From Xenorhabdus japonica (GTDB lineage: Bacteria > Pseudomonadota > Gammaproteobacteria > Enterobacterales > Enterobacteriaceae), in the NCBI RefSeq assembly GCF_900115195.1, contig NZ_FOVO01000001.1:124001-188000 (forward strand): DNA of 64,000 nucleotides, given 5' to 3'. The translations under genes and the position numbers were made by a program. The notes under the pieces were generated by a model. It was not told where the DNA came from, made no database searches, and saw only the letters and a list, made by a program, of their open reading frames with translations. Of this stretch, positions 1-12,536 are shown in pieces; the stretch's first letter is position 1; each line of letters opens with the position of its first letter.

Positions 1-774
1 TTTTCTGATGGTGGAACCCATAATACTTTTGACATAGCATTGAAACATGCCGCTAAGATGATTGAAGAAGGAGCGACCATTATTGATGTGGGAGGAGAGT
101 CAACTCGTCCCGGAGCTGATGAGGTAAGTGAGCAGGAAGAATTGGATCGTGTTATTCCGGTGATTGAAGCACTGGCACAGCGCTTTGATACTTGGATCTC
201 TGTGGATACGTCAAAAGCTGCTGTTATGCGGGAATCAGCCAAGGCAGGGGCTCATATTATCAATGACATTCGCTCGTTGCAGGAACCAGGAGCACTTGAT
301 GCGGCAGCGCAAAGTGGCTTGCCTATCTGCTTAATGCATATGCAGGGACAACCCCGTACAATGCAAACTGAACCTCACTATGAAGATGTCTTATCGGAAG
401 TAAAAACATTTCTGATACAGCAAATTGAGCGCTGTATTATGGCGGGTATAGCAAGAAACAACCTGATTCTTGATCCTGGCTTCGGTTTTGGTAAGAACTT
501 ATCGCATAATTATCAGTTATTGGCTCGCTTGCAAGAATTCCATTATTTGGGTTTGCCTATTCTGGCGGGGATGTCACGTAAATCTATGATTGGTCAATTG
601 CTTGATGTACCACCGCAGGAGCGTGCGACAGGAAGTGTCGCTTGTGCTGTAATTGCAGCCATAAAAGGTGCCCAAATTATCCGTGTACATGATGTGAAAG
701 AAACCGTTCAGGCAATGCAAATCGTTCATGCAACACTGTCTGCCAACATGGCTTGCAAGGAGTACGGTATCTGA
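1..774 (+). CDS. folP: Dihydropteroate synthase, 5' end outside the window
   Basis: Joins p-aminobenzoate to the dihydropterin pyrophosphate in folate synthesis (cytosol). The reading frame is open from base 1 and begins inside the conserved FSDGGTHN motif that follows the pterin-binding N-terminus, so about 20-25 residues lie upstream of the window; the TTG at position 40 is not the true start. The GGESTRPG, SVDTSK, DPGFGFGK and GMSRKSMIG motifs are all present and the C-terminus is close to the enterobacterial length. It is followed by glmM, as in E. coli, after about 100 bases that hold short tandem repeats. Identification is very safe. Confidence 0.97.
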   Translation, partial: FSDGGTHNTFDIALKHAAKMIEEGATIIDVGGESTRPGADEVSEQEELDRVIPVIEALAQRFDTWISVDTSKAAVMRESAKAGAHIINDIRSLQEPGALDAAAQSGLPICLMHMQGQPRTMQTEPHYEDVLSEVKTFLIQQIERCIMAGIARNNLILDPGFGFGKNLSHNYQLLARLQEFHYLGLPILAGMSRKSMIGQLLDVPPQERATGSVACAVIAAIKGAQIIRVHDVKETVQAMQIVHATLSANMACKEYGI

Positions 775-786
775 AAAGCATACGAT

Positions 787-850
787 TTTTGTAAAATGCA
801 CAGTTTGTAAAGTATAACGTTTGTAAAATACAACGTCTGTAAAGCACATG
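787..850 (+). repeat. Four imperfect 16-bp tandem repeats between folP and glmM
   Basis: Four consecutive units of about 16 bases resemble gtttgtaaaatacaac, at about 787-802, 803-818, 819-834 and 835-850. They lie after the folP stop and just before the glmM ribosome binding site. They have no obvious hairpin potential. They could be slippage-derived. Confidence 0.6.
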
Positions 851-875
851 ATGTCAGCAAAGGAAAAAGAAATTT

Positions 876-2213
876 ATGAGTAACCGTAAATATTTTGGTA
901 CTGACGGTATCCGTGGCAAAGTGGGTAATACCCCGATTACCCCTGACTTTGTTTTGAAACTTGGTTGGGCTGCGGGAAAAGTGCTGGCGCGTCATGGTTC
1001 TCGCAAAATCATCATTGGTAAAGATACCCGAGTCTCCGGTTATATGCTGGAATCTGCACTAGAAGCAGGGTTGGCCGCTGCGGGATTATCAGCATCTTTT
1101 ACCGGCCCTATGCCAACACCTGCTGTAGCATATCTAACACGTACTTTTCGTGCAGAAGCTGGCATTGTCATTTCCGCTTCCCATAATCCTTACTATGATA
1201 ACGGTATTAAATTTTTCTCCATTGATGGAACTAAATTACCTGATGGTGTTGAAGAAGCGATTGAAGCAGAAATGGAAAAACCCCTGACTTGTGTGGAATC
1301 TGCTGAGTTAGGACGTGCAAATCGGATCGTTGATGCGGCAGGTCGTTACATTGAATTTTGTAAAGGAACATTTCCCAGTGAGCAAAGTTTAAATGGACTG
1401 AAAATTGTTTTAGATTGCGCCAATGGTGCTACTTACCACATTGCTCCGAATGTTCTCAGAGAGCTGGGAGCGGATGTTATTATGATTGGTTGTGAGCCTA
1501 ATGGTATCAATATCAATGAAGAATGCGGTGCAACAGATGTTCGTCTATTGCAAAAGCGAGTATTGGAAGAGCAGGCACACGTTGGTCTGGCATTTGATGG
1601 CGATGGTGACCGTATCATCATGGTTGATCAGCTGGGGCAAAAAATTGATGGTGATCAAATTCTTTATATCATCGCACGTGAAGCCTTGAGACAAGGCCAG
1701 CTACGTGGTGGAGCCGTAGGTACGTTGATGAGCAATATGGGGCTGGAGTTGGCATTAAAACAGCTTGGCATCCCATTTGCACGTGCGAAGGTCGGCGATC
1801 GCTATGTGCTGGAAAAATTGCAGGAGAAAGGTTGGCGTCTTGGCGCAGAAAACTCAGGCCACGTGATTTTACTGGACAAAACTACAACAGGTGACGGAAT
1901 TGTTGCTGGATTGCAAGTCTTGAGTGCTATGGTACGCAATAATATGAGCCTGCATGACTTGTGCAGTGGTATGAAACTGTTGCCTCAAATTTTGATTAAC
2001 GTTCGCTTTGCAGGTGATACCGATCCCCTGCAATCAGAATCGGTGCTGGAAGCCGTAAAATCAGTTGAGGGTGAATTGAATGGTTGTGGTCGTGTTCTGT
2101 TGCGTAAATCGGGTACAGAGCCACTGATTCGCATAATGGTGGAAGGTGAAGATGAAGAGCAAGTCACTGCATTGGCTCATCGTATCGCAGATGCAGTGAA
2201 GAAAATCGGTTGA
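876..2213 (+). CDS. glmM: Phosphoglucosamine mutase
   Basis: Converts glucosamine-6-phosphate to glucosamine-1-phosphate for UDP-GlcNAc, and so feeds peptidoglycan and LPS synthesis. The 445-residue product has the full alpha-D-phosphohexomutase layout: the phosphoserine loop [12 protein letters not shown] (Ser102), the metal loop FDGDGDR near residue 241, the sugar loop GAENSGH, and the C-terminal phosphate loop [10 protein letters not shown]. The ATG is preceded by aaaggaaaaag. Gene order folP-glmM-secG is the enterobacterial one. Nothing unusual is seen. Confidence 0.98.
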   Translation: MSNRKYFGTDGIRGKVGNTPITPDFVLKLGWAAGKVLARHGSRKIIIGKDTRVSGYMLESALEAGLAAAGLSASFTGPMPTPAVAYLTRTFRAEAGIVISASHNPYYDNGIKFFSIDGTKLPDGVEEAIEAEMEKPLTCVESAELGRANRIVDAAGRYIEFCKGTFPSEQSLNGLKIVLDCANGATYHIAPNVLRELGADVIMIGCEPNGININEECGATDVRLLQKRVLEEQAHVGLAFDGDGDRIIMVDQLGQKIDGDQILYIIAREALRQGQLRGGAVGTLMSNMGLELALKQLGIPFARAKVGDRYVLEKLQEKGWRLGAENSGHVILLDKTTTGDGIVAGLQVLSAMVRNNMSLHDLCSGMKLLPQILINVRFAGDTDPLQSESVLEAVKSVEGELNGCGRVLLRKSGTEPLIRIMVEGEDEEQVTALAHRIADAVKKIG

Positions 2214-2392
2214 TTTGTTGATTTTTTCTTCGATTAGCGCCAGTATTTAAAATTAATCTTGCGTGTCTGATACGCTTTGGTTAGTATTCACACTCGCTCA
2301 ATGAGTTAATTTTTCTAATTTTGTGAGCGGGTGATGCAATATAACGTTGCTACGAAATTGTAGTAAATCCCACGAGGAAACGGGTACAACAT

Positions 2393-2734
2393 ATGTATGA
2401 AGCTCTTTTAGGTATATTCTTGCTGGTTGGTATCGGGCTGATTGCTCTGGTTCTGCTACAGCAGGGTAAAGGTGCTGATATGGGTGCTTCTTTCGGCGCG
2501 GGTGCATCTAGCACGTTGTTTGGTTCATCGGGTTCTGGTAACTTCATGACCCGTATGACGGCTATTTTGGCCACACTGTTTATTGTTATTAGTCTAATTC
2601 TGGGTAATATGACCAGCAATAAGACGAGTTCCAATAGTAAATGGGATAATCTTGTTGAGCCTGTAAAAGCTGAAAAACATATAGAAATTCCGGCAACGCC
2701 AGTAAAACCAAATAACAGTGATATTCCGCAGTAA
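2393..2734 (+). CDS. secG: SecG protein translocase subunit
   Basis: Small inner-membrane subunit that assists SecYE during protein export. The 113-residue product starts MYEALLGIFLLVGIGLIAL and has two hydrophobic segments (about residues 2-22 and 50-72) joined by the conserved glycine-rich loop GASFGAGASSTLFGSSGSGN, followed by a hydrophilic tail. The ATG follows a gaggaaacgg ribosome binding site. tRNA genes follow downstream, as in E. coli. Confidence 0.97.
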   Translation: MYEALLGIFLLVGIGLIALVLLQQGKGADMGASFGAGASSTLFGSSGSGNFMTRMTAILATLFIVISLILGNMTSNKTSSNSKWDNLVEPVKAEKHIEIPATPVKPNNSDIPQ

Positions 2735-2831
2735 TTTTCAGTAATAGAATTAAAATAGGGTTGTTAGTTTTAGTCGTGTTGTTTTTAATTATTAGTAAAT
2801 AACCATTAAAATAACAGTTCTATGAATCAGT

Positions 2832-2921
2832 GCCGAGGTGGTGAAATTGGTATACACGCTACCTTGAGGTGGTAGTGCCTAAACAACGGGCGTACGGGTT
2901 CAAGTCCCGTCCTCGGCACCA
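2832..2921 (+). tRNA. leuU: tRNA-Leu (anticodon GAG)
   Basis: The acceptor arm GCCGAGG pairs with CCTCGGC, and the gene carries an encoded CCA. The anticodon stem CTACC/GGTAG presents the loop TTGAGGT, giving anticodon GAG. A long variable arm marks a class II leucine tRNA, and the T arm contains GGTTCAAGTCC. Its position between secG and metY matches E. coli leuU. Confidence 0.96.
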
Positions 2922-2979
2922 TTAATCTAGAAACTTGCGTTTTTAGTATTATCAGCGTAAGATTTGCCACGTTTTCGAA

Positions 2980-3056
<77 letters not shown>

Positions 3057-3198
3057 CTTCTTGATAACATGTACCTTTTCAACAGTAATAATTCAACAGC
3101 CATTGAGATATCGATCCTGATTTGGCAGATTGCTTTGAAAGGTATAGAAAGAAGTTGGTTGAGACCACTGGCAGTAAACAGGGTCCAGTTGCTTAAAG

Positions 3199-3219
3199 CC
3201 CCGAGTCTCGGGGTTTTTT
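3199..3219 (+). terminator. Rho-independent terminator after metY
   Basis: CCCCGA and TCGGGG form a six-pair stem around a three-base loop, followed by six T. It lies between metY and rimP and probably gives partial termination, so that tRNA and downstream mRNA levels can differ. Confidence 0.85.
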
Positions 3220-3241
3220 GTTATTTGACAGCAGAACTACT

Positions 3242-3262
3242 GGGCTATATAGCCCTTTTTTT
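3242..3262 (+). terminator. Second, weaker terminator-like hairpin before rimP
   Basis: The palindrome gggctatatagccc is followed by seven T. The stem has only five G-C-rich pairs with an ATAT loop, so it is weaker than the one at 3199. It sits just 18 bases before the rimP start and could act as an attenuator. Confidence 0.6.
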
Positions 3263-3279
3263 ATGTCTTGGGGGTGGGC

Positions 3280-3732
3280 TTGTCCACATTAGAGCAAAAA
3301 TTAACAGAGATGATTTCAGCACCAGTTGAAGCTTTGGGTTTTGAATTAGTTGGCCTGGAGTTTATTCGCGCACGTGTATCAACATTGCGGGTCTATATCG
3401 ATAGTGAAGAGGGTATCACTGTTGATGATTGTGCTGATGTTAGCCACCAGGTCAGTGCAGTGCTTGATGTTGAAGATCCGATTTCAGTACTTTATAACCT
3501 GGAAATATCTTCACCAGGGCTTGAGCGTCCACTGTTTAAAGCTGAGCATTACCAACGTCTTATGGGTGAAAAAGTCAGTTTGGTTTTACGCATGGCAATG
3601 CAGAATCGTCGCAAATGGCAAGGTATCATCAAGGCCGTTGATGGTGAAATGATTACGGTTACGGTGGATGGAAAAGACGAAGTGTTCGCACTGAGCAACA
3701 TCCAGAAAGCGAACCTGGTACCCCACTTTTAA
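3280..3732 (+). CDS. rimP: Ribosome maturation factor RimP
   Basis: Assists 30S subunit maturation. The TTG at 3280 gives a 150-residue protein starting [10 protein letters not shown] after the initiator, which matches the family exactly. The upstream in-frame TTG at 3268 would add four residues and would overlap the GGGGGTGG ribosome binding site, so it is rejected. Conserved stretches include the [20 protein letters not shown] region, [10 protein letters not shown] and the C-terminal Sm-like [13 protein letters not shown]. The gene is first in the nusA-infB operon. Confidence 0.96.
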   Translation: MSTLEQKLTEMISAPVEALGFELVGLEFIRARVSTLRVYIDSEEGITVDDCADVSHQVSAVLDVEDPISVLYNLEISSPGLERPLFKAEHYQRLMGEKVSLVLRMAMQNRRKWQGIIKAVDGEMITVTVDGKDEVFALSNIQKANLVPHF

Positions 3733-5262
<1,530 letters not shown>

Positions 5263-5287
5263 ATAAACTGTAGCAGGAAGGAACAGA

Positions 5288-8059
5288 ATGACAGAGGTAA
5301 CCGTAAAATTACTGGCAGAAGAGATCCAGACATCGGAAGAACGTCTAATCCAGCAATTCGCTGATGCTGGCATTCAGAAAACCGCAACTGACTCTGTTTC
5401 CCAGAAAGAAAAAGAAGCTTTGCTGGCCCACCTTAACCGCGAACAAGGCGGTTCTGGCGGTCAGCCAGGTAAATTGACACTACAGCGTAAAACGCGCAGT
5501 ACACTAAACGTTCCTGGCACCGGTGGCAAAAGTAAATCGGTAGCGATTGAAGTCCGCAAAAAACGCACATATGTAAACCGCGATGCCATTGAACAGGTTA
5601 CAGCGGAAGAACAGGCGCAGCGTGAAGCGGAAGAGCAAGTTCGGCGCGAGGCAGAAGAGAAGGCGCGGCTTGAAGCTGAAGCGAAACAACTCGCGGAAGA
5701 GCAAGCTAAATGTGTAGCTGAAGAAAAGGCGAAACGTGAAGCAGAAGAGAGCGCTCAACGTGAAGCAGAAGAAAAAGCCAAACGTGAAGAGGCTAAACTG
5801 TCTCAGCGTGAGGCGGCGGAAAAAGAAAAAGTGACTAAGCAACATACCGAAAACAAACAAAAATCAGTTCAGACTGACTCTGCTGCGCAAAATGAAAAAG
5901 CGCGTCGTGAAGCGGAAGCTGCAAATTTAAAACGTAAAGCTGAAGAAGAAATGCGCCGTAAGGTGGAAGCAGAAGCTAAGCGTGTTGCAGAAGAAGCACG
6001 TAAAATGGCAGAAGAGAATCAAGACAAATGGTCTAATGTCTCTGATAACAATGAGAATAGTGACTACCACGTAACCACTTCCCGCTATGCTCGTGATGCG
6101 GAAGATGAAAATGACGCCAAAGTAGAAGGCGATCGTCGTTCCCGCTCCCGTGGCGGCAAAGCAGCCCGCCAGAAGAAGAATAACAAACATTCTGAATCGA
6201 AAGCAGATCGCGAAGAAGCACGTGCAGTGGGTCGTACCAAAGGTAAACAACGTAAGCCTAGCTCTTTACAGCAGAGCTTTACTAAACCTGTTGCCGCGGT
6301 TAACCGTGATGTCGTGATTGGTGAAACAATTACTGTAGCTGAATTAGCTAACAAAATGGCCGTTAAAGGTGCTCAGGTTATCAAGACCATGATGAACATG
6401 GGAGCAATGGTAACCATCAACCAAGTTATCGATCAAGAAACAGCTCAACTGGTTGCCGAAGAAATGGGGCACAAAGTTATCCTGCGTCGTGAAAACGAGC
6501 TGGAAGAAGCGCTAATGAGCGATCGTGATACGGGTGAAACTCTGGCAGAATATCGTGCTCCAGTTGTAACTATCATGGGTCACGTTGACCACGGTAAAAC
6601 CTCTTTGCTGGACTATATTCGTTCCACTAAAGTGGCTTCCGGAGAGGCTGGCGGCATTACCCAGCACATTGGTGCGTATCATGTGAAAACTGAAAAAGGC
6701 ATGATCACCTTCCTGGATACTCCAGGCCATGCTGCGTTTACTTCCATGCGTGCACGTGGTGCGAAGGCAACAGATATCGTTGTTCTGGTTGTAGCAGCGG
6801 ATGATGGCGTGATGCCTCAGACCGTAGAAGCTGTCCAGCATGCTAAAGCGGCCAACGTACCGGTTGTTGTTGCTGTGAACAAGATCGATAAGCCAGAAGC
6901 TGATCCGGATCGTGTGAAGAATGAACTGTCACAATACGGCATCATTCCAGAAGATTGGGGCGGTGAAACCCAGTTCATCAATGTGTCTGCTAAAGCAGGT
7001 CTTGGTATTGATGAATTGCTGGAGTCAATTTTGCTTCAGGCTGAAGTCCTTGAACTGAAATCTGTACGTACTGGCATGGCGAATGGCGTAGTCATTGAAT
7101 CCTTCTTGGATAAAGGTCGTGGTCCAGTTGCAACTATTCTGGTTCAGTCTGGTACTCTGAACAAAGGCGATATCGTTCTGTGTGGCTTCGAATATGGCCG
7201 TATCCGTGCGATGCGTAACGAATTAGGCCGTGAAGTGACCTCCGCTGGCCCATCTATCCCAGTGGAAATTTTGGGTCTGTCCAATGTTCCATCTGCGGGT
7301 GATGAAGCGACTGTTGTTCGTGATGAGAAAAAAGCGCGTGAAGTGGCTCTGTATCGCCAGGGTAAATTCCGTGAAGTGAAATTGGCTCGTCAGCATAAGT
7401 CCAAGCTGGAAAATATCTTCGCCAACATGGAAGAAGGTAAGGTATCTGAGCTGAACATCGTTCTGAAAACTGATGTTCAGGGTACATGTGAAGCAATCTG
7501 TGACTCATTGCTGAAACTGTCCACTGATGAAGTGAAAGTGAAAATCATCGGTTCTGGTGTGGGTGGTATCACTGAAACTGACGCAACACTGGCAGCGGCA
7601 TCCAACGCAATTATTCTGGGCTTTAACGTTCGTGCTGATGCGTCTGCGCGTCGTATTATTGAAAACGAAAGCTTGGATCTGCGCTACTACTCCGTTATCT
7701 ATAACCTGATTGATGAGATCAAACAGGCAATGAGCGGTATGCTGGCACCAGAATATAAACAGCAGATCATGGGTCTTGCCGAAGTTCGTGACGTATTTAA
7801 GTCACCGAAGTTTGGTGCAGTTGCTGGTTGTATGGTGACAGAAGGTTCCATAAAGCGTAATAACCCGATCCGCGTACTGCGCAATAACGTCGTAATTTAC
7901 GAAGGTGAATTGGAATCCTTGCGTCGCTTTAAGGATGACGTTAACGAAGTCCGTAATGGTATGGAATGTGGTATCGGTGTGAAGAACTACAATGATGTTC
8001 GCGTTGGCGACATGATTGAAGTCTTTGAAGTGATTGAAATCAAACGCTCCATTGATTAA
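5288..8059 (+). CDS. infB: Translation initiation factor IF-2
   Basis: GTPase that brings initiator tRNA to the ribosome. The 923 residues comprise a small N-terminal helical domain, a long highly charged Glu/Ala/Lys/Arg-rich coiled-coil region (about residues 100-260) and the GTPase core with GHVDHGKTS (G1), DTPGHAAF (G3), NKID (G4) and SAK (G5), followed by the C-terminal fMet-tRNA-binding domains. In-frame internal starts for shorter IF-2 isoforms are possible but cannot be settled here. The gene sits 25 bases after nusA with an AGGAAGGA site. Confidence 0.98.
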   Translation: MTEVTVKLLAEEIQTSEERLIQQFADAGIQKTATDSVSQKEKEALLAHLNREQGGSGGQPGKLTLQRKTRSTLNVPGTGGKSKSVAIEVRKKRTYVNRDAIEQVTAEEQAQREAEEQVRREAEEKARLEAEAKQLAEEQAKCVAEEKAKREAEESAQREAEEKAKREEAKLSQREAAEKEKVTKQHTENKQKSVQTDSAAQNEKARREAEAANLKRKAEEEMRRKVEAEAKRVAEEARKMAEENQDKWSNVSDNNENSDYHVTTSRYARDAEDENDAKVEGDRRSRSRGGKAARQKKNNKHSESKADREEARAVGRTKGKQRKPSSLQQSFTKPVAAVNRDVVIGETITVAELANKMAVKGAQVIKTMMNMGAMVTINQVIDQETAQLVAEEMGHKVILRRENELEEALMSDRDTGETLAEYRAPVVTIMGHVDHGKTSLLDYIRSTKVASGEAGGITQHIGAYHVKTEKGMITFLDTPGHAAFTSMRARGAKATDIVVLVVAADDGVMPQTVEAVQHAKAANVPVVVAVNKIDKPEADPDRVKNELSQYGIIPEDWGGETQFINVSAKAGLGIDELLESILLQAEVLELKSVRTGMANGVVIESFLDKGRGPVATILVQSGTLNKGDIVLCGFEYGRIRAMRNELGREVTSAGPSIPVEILGLSNVPSAGDEATVVRDEKKAREVALYRQGKFREVKLARQHKSKLENIFANMEEGKVSELNIVLKTDVQGTCEAICDSLLKLSTDEVKVKIIGSGVGGITETDATLAAASNAIILGFNVRADASARRIIENESLDLRYYSVIYNLIDEIKQAMSGMLAPEYKQQIMGLAEVRDVFKSPKFGAVAGCMVTEGSIKRNNPIRVLRNNVVIYEGELESLRRFKDDVNEVRNGMECGIGVKNYNDVRVGDMIEVFEVIEIKRSID

Positions 8060-8090
8060 TACCATTATTTATCCAATAGATTTATTCCAT

Positions 8091-8117
8091 TTTTGGGGGG
8101 CTTAATGCCCCCCAAAA
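8091..8117 (+). promoter_or_regulatory. Strong G-C hairpin between infB and rbfA
   Basis: ttttggggggc and gccccccaaaa form a perfect 11-pair stem with a five-base loop (ttaat). It ends four bases before the AGGAG of rbfA. There is no T tract, so it is more likely an RNA processing, stability or translation-control element than a terminator. Confidence 0.65.
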
Positions 8118-8134
8118 TGTCAGGAGATATAACA

Positions 8135-8545
8135 ATGGCAAGAGAATTCAGTCGTACTCAACGCGTTGCACAGGAAATGCAAAAAGAGATTGCCATCATC
8201 TTACAGCGCGAAGTTAAAGATCCCCGTATCGGAATGGCGACGGTCTCTGGTGTTGAGGTTTCCCGCGATCTGGCTTATGCCAAAGTATTTGTAACCTTTC
8301 TGAATGTACTGGTGGAAGGCCATGATTCAAATAGGGTGGAAGAAGGTATCAAGGCATTGAACGAAGCTTCTGGTTTTATTCGTTCCCTGCTGGGCAAAGC
8401 AATGCGTCTGCGTGTCATTCCTGAACTGACATTTTCTTATGACAGTTCTTTGGTAGAAGGGATGCGTATGTCGAACTTGGTCAGCAACGTCGTTAAAAAC
8501 GATGAGAAGCGTCGCGCCTCTGCGGATCACAACGAGGAAAAATGA
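8135..8545 (+). CDS. rbfA: 30S ribosome-binding factor RbfA
   Basis: Small KH-fold protein needed for 16S rRNA 5' end maturation and cold growth. The ATG at 8135 follows AGGAG at a normal distance and gives the family N-terminus [16 protein letters not shown]; the longer frame from 8093 runs through the upstream hairpin and is rejected. The 136 residues include [17 protein letters not shown] and GMRMSNLV, both conserved. Its stop overlaps the truB start (ATGA), which suggests translational coupling. Confidence 0.96.
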   Translation: MAREFSRTQRVAQEMQKEIAIILQREVKDPRIGMATVSGVEVSRDLAYAKVFVTFLNVLVEGHDSNRVEEGIKALNEASGFIRSLLGKAMRLRVIPELTFSYDSSLVEGMRMSNLVSNVVKNDEKRRASADHNEEK

Positions 8546-9489
8546 TGGGACGCTGTCGTAGAGGCCGTGCTATACACGGTGTACTGTTGCTGGATAAGCC
8601 ACAGGATATTTCCTCCAATGATGCGTTGCAGAAAGTAAGGTGGATTTTCAATGCCAGTAAGGCGGGTCATACTGGCGCATTAGATCCATTGGCAACAGGT
8701 ATGTTGCCGATTTGTCTTGGTGAAGCCACCAAATTTTCCCAATTCTTGCTGGATTCTGACAAACGCTATCGTGTGATTGCCCGTTTGGGACAGCGTACGG
8801 ATACTTCGGATTCACATGGAACAATCATTAGTGAACGTGAAGTAAAAATCACCGAATCTCAGCTTGATGTTGCATTGGATACATTCCGTGGTGATACCAT
8901 GCAGGTTCCTTCCATGTACTCTGCATTGAAACATCAGGGAAAACCGCTATACGAATATGCCCGTAAGGGGATTGAAGTTGAGCGGGAAGCGCGTCCTATT
9001 ACTGTTTATGAATTACAATTCATTCGCTGGGAAGAGAATGAGCTGGAATTAGAAATACACTGTTCCAAGGGAACTTACATTCGAACCATCATTGATGACT
9101 TAGGGGAACTTCTGGGCTGTGGCGCTCATGTCATTTACTTGCGTCGTTTGCAGGTTGCCAATTATCCCAATCAAAGAATGGTAACGTTGGAACAGTTACA
9201 TGAATTAAAACAACAGGCTGAAGAACAAGAGATTGAGGCGTGGGAATTGCTTGATCCATTGTTGTTACCAATGGATACCGCCGTTGCCCATTTTCCTGTC
9301 ATCCATTTAACCTCCGTGGTTGCGTCTTACTTTAAACAAGGCCAACCAGTTCGAAGCAAACATAATTTGACTTCAAATGAATGGGTGAGAGTCATTGAAG
9401 GAGATGAAAATAAATTCATCGGCATTGCGGTGATTGATGATGATGGCTTAGTGGCTCCGCGCCGCCTGGTTGTTGAAGAAACTAAATAG
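8542..9489 (+). CDS. truB: tRNA pseudouridine(55) synthase
   Basis: Makes pseudouridine 55 in the T loop of tRNAs. The 315-residue product carries the catalytic motif [12 protein letters not shown] with Asp48, the KRY motif ([19 protein letters not shown]) and the CSKGTYIRT segment, and ends in a PUA-like domain. ATG overlaps the rbfA stop by four bases; a second ATG directly follows, so the first residue is uncertain by one. Confidence 0.97.
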   Translation: MMGRCRRGRAIHGVLLLDKPQDISSNDALQKVRWIFNASKAGHTGALDPLATGMLPICLGEATKFSQFLLDSDKRYRVIARLGQRTDTSDSHGTIISEREVKITESQLDVALDTFRGDTMQVPSMYSALKHQGKPLYEYARKGIEVEREARPITVYELQFIRWEENELELEIHCSKGTYIRTIIDDLGELLGCGAHVIYLRRLQVANYPNQRMVTLEQLHELKQQAEEQEIEAWELLDPLLLPMDTAVAHFPVIHLTSVVASYFKQGQPVRSKHNLTSNEWVRVIEGDENKFIGIAVIDDDGLVAPRRLVVEETK

Positions 9490-9687
9490 CTGAAGAAACT
9501 GAAATCGAATAATGATAGCAACCGACAAGGAATTTAAAGCAGGTAAATTGAGTAGAGGCGTAGAATGACGATGATTGTGCTGTCTTGCGCTTCACTTATT
9601 TGCAGCGTAGAATACCGCGTCTATATATGAGTTGCTGAATTAGAGATCGGCACTTGTCATTTTAAATTACATATTTGGAGTTATACT

Positions 9688-9957
9688 ATGTCTCTAAGTA
9701 CTGCTGCGAAAGCACAGATTATTACTGAATTTGGTCGCGGCGCTAACGACAGTGGTTCCAGCGAAGTTCAGATCGCACTGTTGACTGCTGACATCAACCA
9801 ATTGCAAGGTCACTTTTCAGAGCACAAAAAAGATCACCACAGCCGTCGTGGTCTGCTGAGAAAAGTTGCACAGCGTCGTAAGCTGCTGACCTACCTGAAG
9901 GGTAAAGATTTGGCACGTTATATTGCTCTGATTGAGCGTCTGGGACTGCGTCGCTAA
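9688..9957 (+). CDS. rpsO: 30S ribosomal protein S15
   Basis: Primary 16S rRNA-binding protein of the 30S platform. The 89-residue length and the segments starting [32 protein letters not shown] and LIERLGLRR are typical. A ttggag ribosome binding site precedes the ATG. It is followed by a strong terminator and then pnp, the usual arrangement. Confidence 0.98.
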   Translation: MSLSTAAKAQIITEFGRGANDSGSSEVQIALLTADINQLQGHFSEHKKDHHSRRGLLRKVAQRRKLLTYLKGKDLARYIALIERLGLRR

Positions 9958-9973
9958 TTGATGTGTTTCAGTG

Positions 9974-9999
9974 AAAAGGGGCCTAATCGGGCCCCTTTT
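9974..9999 (+). terminator. rpsO terminator
   Basis: AAAAGGGGCC and GGCCCCTTTT form a ten-pair stem with a six-base loop, followed by further pyrimidines. It corresponds in place to the E. coli rpsO-pnp terminator, through which part of pnp transcription reads. Confidence 0.9.
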
Positions 10000-10077
10000 C
10001 TTCTAGGAAACGGAATTGATAGAAACCGGAGTTAAGAGATTTAAACCCTATTTTTACCGTTTCTAAAATTTAAACCT

Positions 10078-10162
10078 CTTCCGCTACAGTGACTCGCGCG
10101 GCTAATGAGAGTCCTTAAAGGATTGAGCACTGTCATTAGTCGTGAGGGTGTAGCAAGAAGAG
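10078..10162 (+). promoter_or_regulatory. pnp leader hairpin (RNase III and PNPase autocontrol region)
   Basis: A long imperfect inverted repeat pairs cttccgctacagtgactcg with the cgtgagggtgtagcaagaag end, and ggctaatgag with ctcattagtc on the inside (through a few mismatches). This matches in position the double-stranded pnp leader that in E. coli is cut by RNase III and then destabilised by PNPase itself. The autocontrol role is known for E. coli and inferred here. Confidence 0.75.
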
Positions 10163-10217
10163 AAAATCCATTGTTTTCGTTCTGTTAAAACGACAACACT
10201 AATAAAGGAACATTATT

Positions 10218-12356
10218 TTGCTGAATCCGATTGTTCGTAAATTCCAGTATGGTCAACACACTGTGACCATCGAAACCGGCATGATGGCTCGTCAGGCGAC
10301 AGCAGCCGTTATGGTAAGTATGGATGACACAGCGGTATTTGTAACCGTCGTAGGTCAAAAGAAAGTCAAAGCAGGTCAGGATTTTTTCCCTCTGACTGTT
10401 AACTATCAGGAGCGTACTTACGCTGCTGGTCGTATTCCGGGAAGTTTCTTCCGTCGCGAAGGTCGTCCGGGAGAAGGTGAAACGTTAGTTGCCCGTCTTA
10501 TCGACCGTCCTCTGCGCCCTCTGTTCCCAGAAGGTTTCCTGAATGAAGTTCAAATCATCGCGACAGTCGTTTCTGTTAACCCACAAGTAAATCCTGATAT
10601 TGTTGCCATGATTGGTTCTTCTGCTGTATTGGCATTGTCTGGTATCCCATTCAATGGCCCAATTGGTGCTGCGCGTGTTGGCTACGTCAATGATCAGTAC
10701 GTACTGAACCCAACCAGTGATGAGCTGAAAAACAGTCGTCTGGATCTGGTCGTTGCAGGTACTGAAGGTGCGGTACTGATGGTAGAATCTGAAGCGGATC
10801 TGCTGACTGAAGAACAAATGTTGGGTGCGGTTGTATTTGGTCACGAGCAACAACAGATTGTGATTGATAATATTAATGCATTGGTCGCTGAAGCGGGCAA
10901 AGAGAAGTGGGATTGGTCACCAGAGCCTATCAATCAGTCTCTGCACGATCGCGTTGCGGAACTGGCTGAAAGCCGCCTGGGTGATGCTTATCGTATTACT
11001 GAGAAGCAGGAACGTTACGCTCAGGTTGATATTATCAAAGAAGAAGTTTCTGCGGTTATTCTGGCAGAATCTGCGGAAAAAGGCATTGAACTGGAAGAAG
11101 CAGAAATTCTTGAAGTTCTGTCTGTTCTGGAGAAAAACGTTGTTCGTGGTCGTGTCCTGCGTGGTGAGCCTCGTATTGATGGTCGTGAAAAAGACATGGT
11201 TCGTGCTCTGGACGTTCGCACAGGCGTGCTGCCACGTACTCATGGTTCATCTCTGTTCACCCGTGGTGAAACTCAGGCACTGGTTGCTGCGACACTGGGT
11301 ACAGAGCGTGATGCTCAAGTTATTGATGAACTGATGGGTGAGCGTACAGATCGCTTCCTGTTCCATTATAACTTCCCTCCATACTCTGTAGGCGAAACTG
11401 GCATGGTCGGTTCACCAAAACGTCGTGAAATTGGTCACGGTCGTCTGGCGAAACGTGGCGTATTGGCTGTAATGCCAAGCATCAACGAATTCCCATATAC
11501 CGTTCGTGTAGTTTCTGAAATAACTGAATCCAACGGTTCTTCTTCTATGGCTTCTGTCTGTGGTGCTTCATTGGCACTGATGGATGCTGGCGTGCCAATC
11601 AAGGCTGCCGTTGCAGGTATCGCAATGGGTCTGGTGAAAGAAGGGGATAGCTTTGTTGTTCTGTCTGACATTCTGGGTGACGAAGATCATCTGGGCGACA
11701 TGGACTTTAAAGTTGCAGGTAGCCGTGATGGTGTCAGCGCATTGCAAATGGACATCAAAATCGAAGGCATTACCCGTGAAATCATGCAGATTGCTTTGAA
11801 TCAGGCTAAAGGTGCCCGTTTGCACATCCTTAATGTCATGGAGCAGGCAATTCAGAGTCCACGCAATGATATTTCTGAATTTGCACCACGTATTCACACT
11901 ATCAAGATCAATCCAGACAAAATCAAAGATGTGATTGGTAAAGGTGGTTCCGTGATCCGCGCATTGACAGAAGAAACAGGCACCACCATTGAAATCGAAG
12001 ATGATGGTACAGTCAAGATTGCGGCGACTGACAGTGATAAAGCACGTCATGCCATCAGTCGTATTGAAGAAATCACTGCTGAAGTTGAAGTTGGTCGTAT
12101 TTATACTGGTAAAGTTACCCGTATTGTTGATTTTGGTGCATTTGTTGCCATTGGTGGCGGTAAAGAAGGGCTGGTACATATTTCTCAGATCGCGGACAAA
12201 CGTGTAGAGAAAGTCACTGATTACTTGCAAATCGGGCAAGAAGTTCCTGTGAAAGTGTTGGAAATTGACCGCCAGGGTCGTGTCCGCCTGAGCATGAAAG
12301 AAGCCCTGATCACGACTGATGAAGCACAACAGTCAACAGAATCATCAGTAGAATAA
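10218..12356 (+). CDS. pnp: Polyribonucleotide nucleotidyltransferase (PNPase)
   Basis: Phosphorolytic 3'-5' exoribonuclease of the RNA degradosome. The TTG at 10218 after aaagga is the conserved enterobacterial start ([15 protein letters not shown]). The 712 residues hold two RNase PH domains (the second with [11 protein letters not shown]-type core [11 protein letters not shown] and [19 protein letters not shown]), a KH domain ([16 protein letters not shown]) and an S1 domain ([13 protein letters not shown]). The tail is shorter and less alanine-rich than in E. coli. It lies downstream of the leader hairpin and upstream of nlpI. Confidence 0.97.
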   Translation: MLNPIVRKFQYGQHTVTIETGMMARQATAAVMVSMDDTAVFVTVVGQKKVKAGQDFFPLTVNYQERTYAAGRIPGSFFRREGRPGEGETLVARLIDRPLRPLFPEGFLNEVQIIATVVSVNPQVNPDIVAMIGSSAVLALSGIPFNGPIGAARVGYVNDQYVLNPTSDELKNSRLDLVVAGTEGAVLMVESEADLLTEEQMLGAVVFGHEQQQIVIDNINALVAEAGKEKWDWSPEPINQSLHDRVAELAESRLGDAYRITEKQERYAQVDIIKEEVSAVILAESAEKGIELEEAEILEVLSVLEKNVVRGRVLRGEPRIDGREKDMVRALDVRTGVLPRTHGSSLFTRGETQALVAATLGTERDAQVIDELMGERTDRFLFHYNFPPYSVGETGMVGSPKRREIGHGRLAKRGVLAVMPSINEFPYTVRVVSEITESNGSSSMASVCGASLALMDAGVPIKAAVAGIAMGLVKEGDSFVVLSDILGDEDHLGDMDFKVAGSRDGVSALQMDIKIEGITREIMQIALNQAKGARLHILNVMEQAIQSPRNDISEFAPRIHTIKINPDKIKDVIGKGGSVIRALTEETGTTIEIEDDGTVKIAATDSDKARHAISRIEEITAEVEVGRIYTGKVTRIVDFGAFVAIGGGKEGLVHISQIADKRVEKVTDYLQIGQEVPVKVLEIDRQGRVRLSMKEALITTDEAQQSTESSVE

Positions 12357-12536
12357 ATTTGACGTAAAGAGCGGCATCCTGTAAAAAGGGCGCCGTTTAT
12401 CTCAATAGATTTCGAGTTGGTGTTTACAGTAACTTGAAATATGAGAGAAAGTTAATTTTGGGCAGGAAGCCTGAAACATACAATGTGGGTGGAGTAACAG
12501 GGCATTCTGATTAATGTCTGACTTCGGGAGTGGGAA

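Noticed and set aside
5504-6250. Long antisense frames within infB and likewise within deaD (about 14.1-15.6 kb)
   Set aside because: They mirror the biased codons of charged or Arg/Gly-rich repeats and have no family resemblance.
12405-12460. Inverted atttcgagtt ... aacttgaaat after pnp as a collapsed ERIC element
   Set aside because: Only the outermost ten bases resemble ERIC ends; too little is left to call it.
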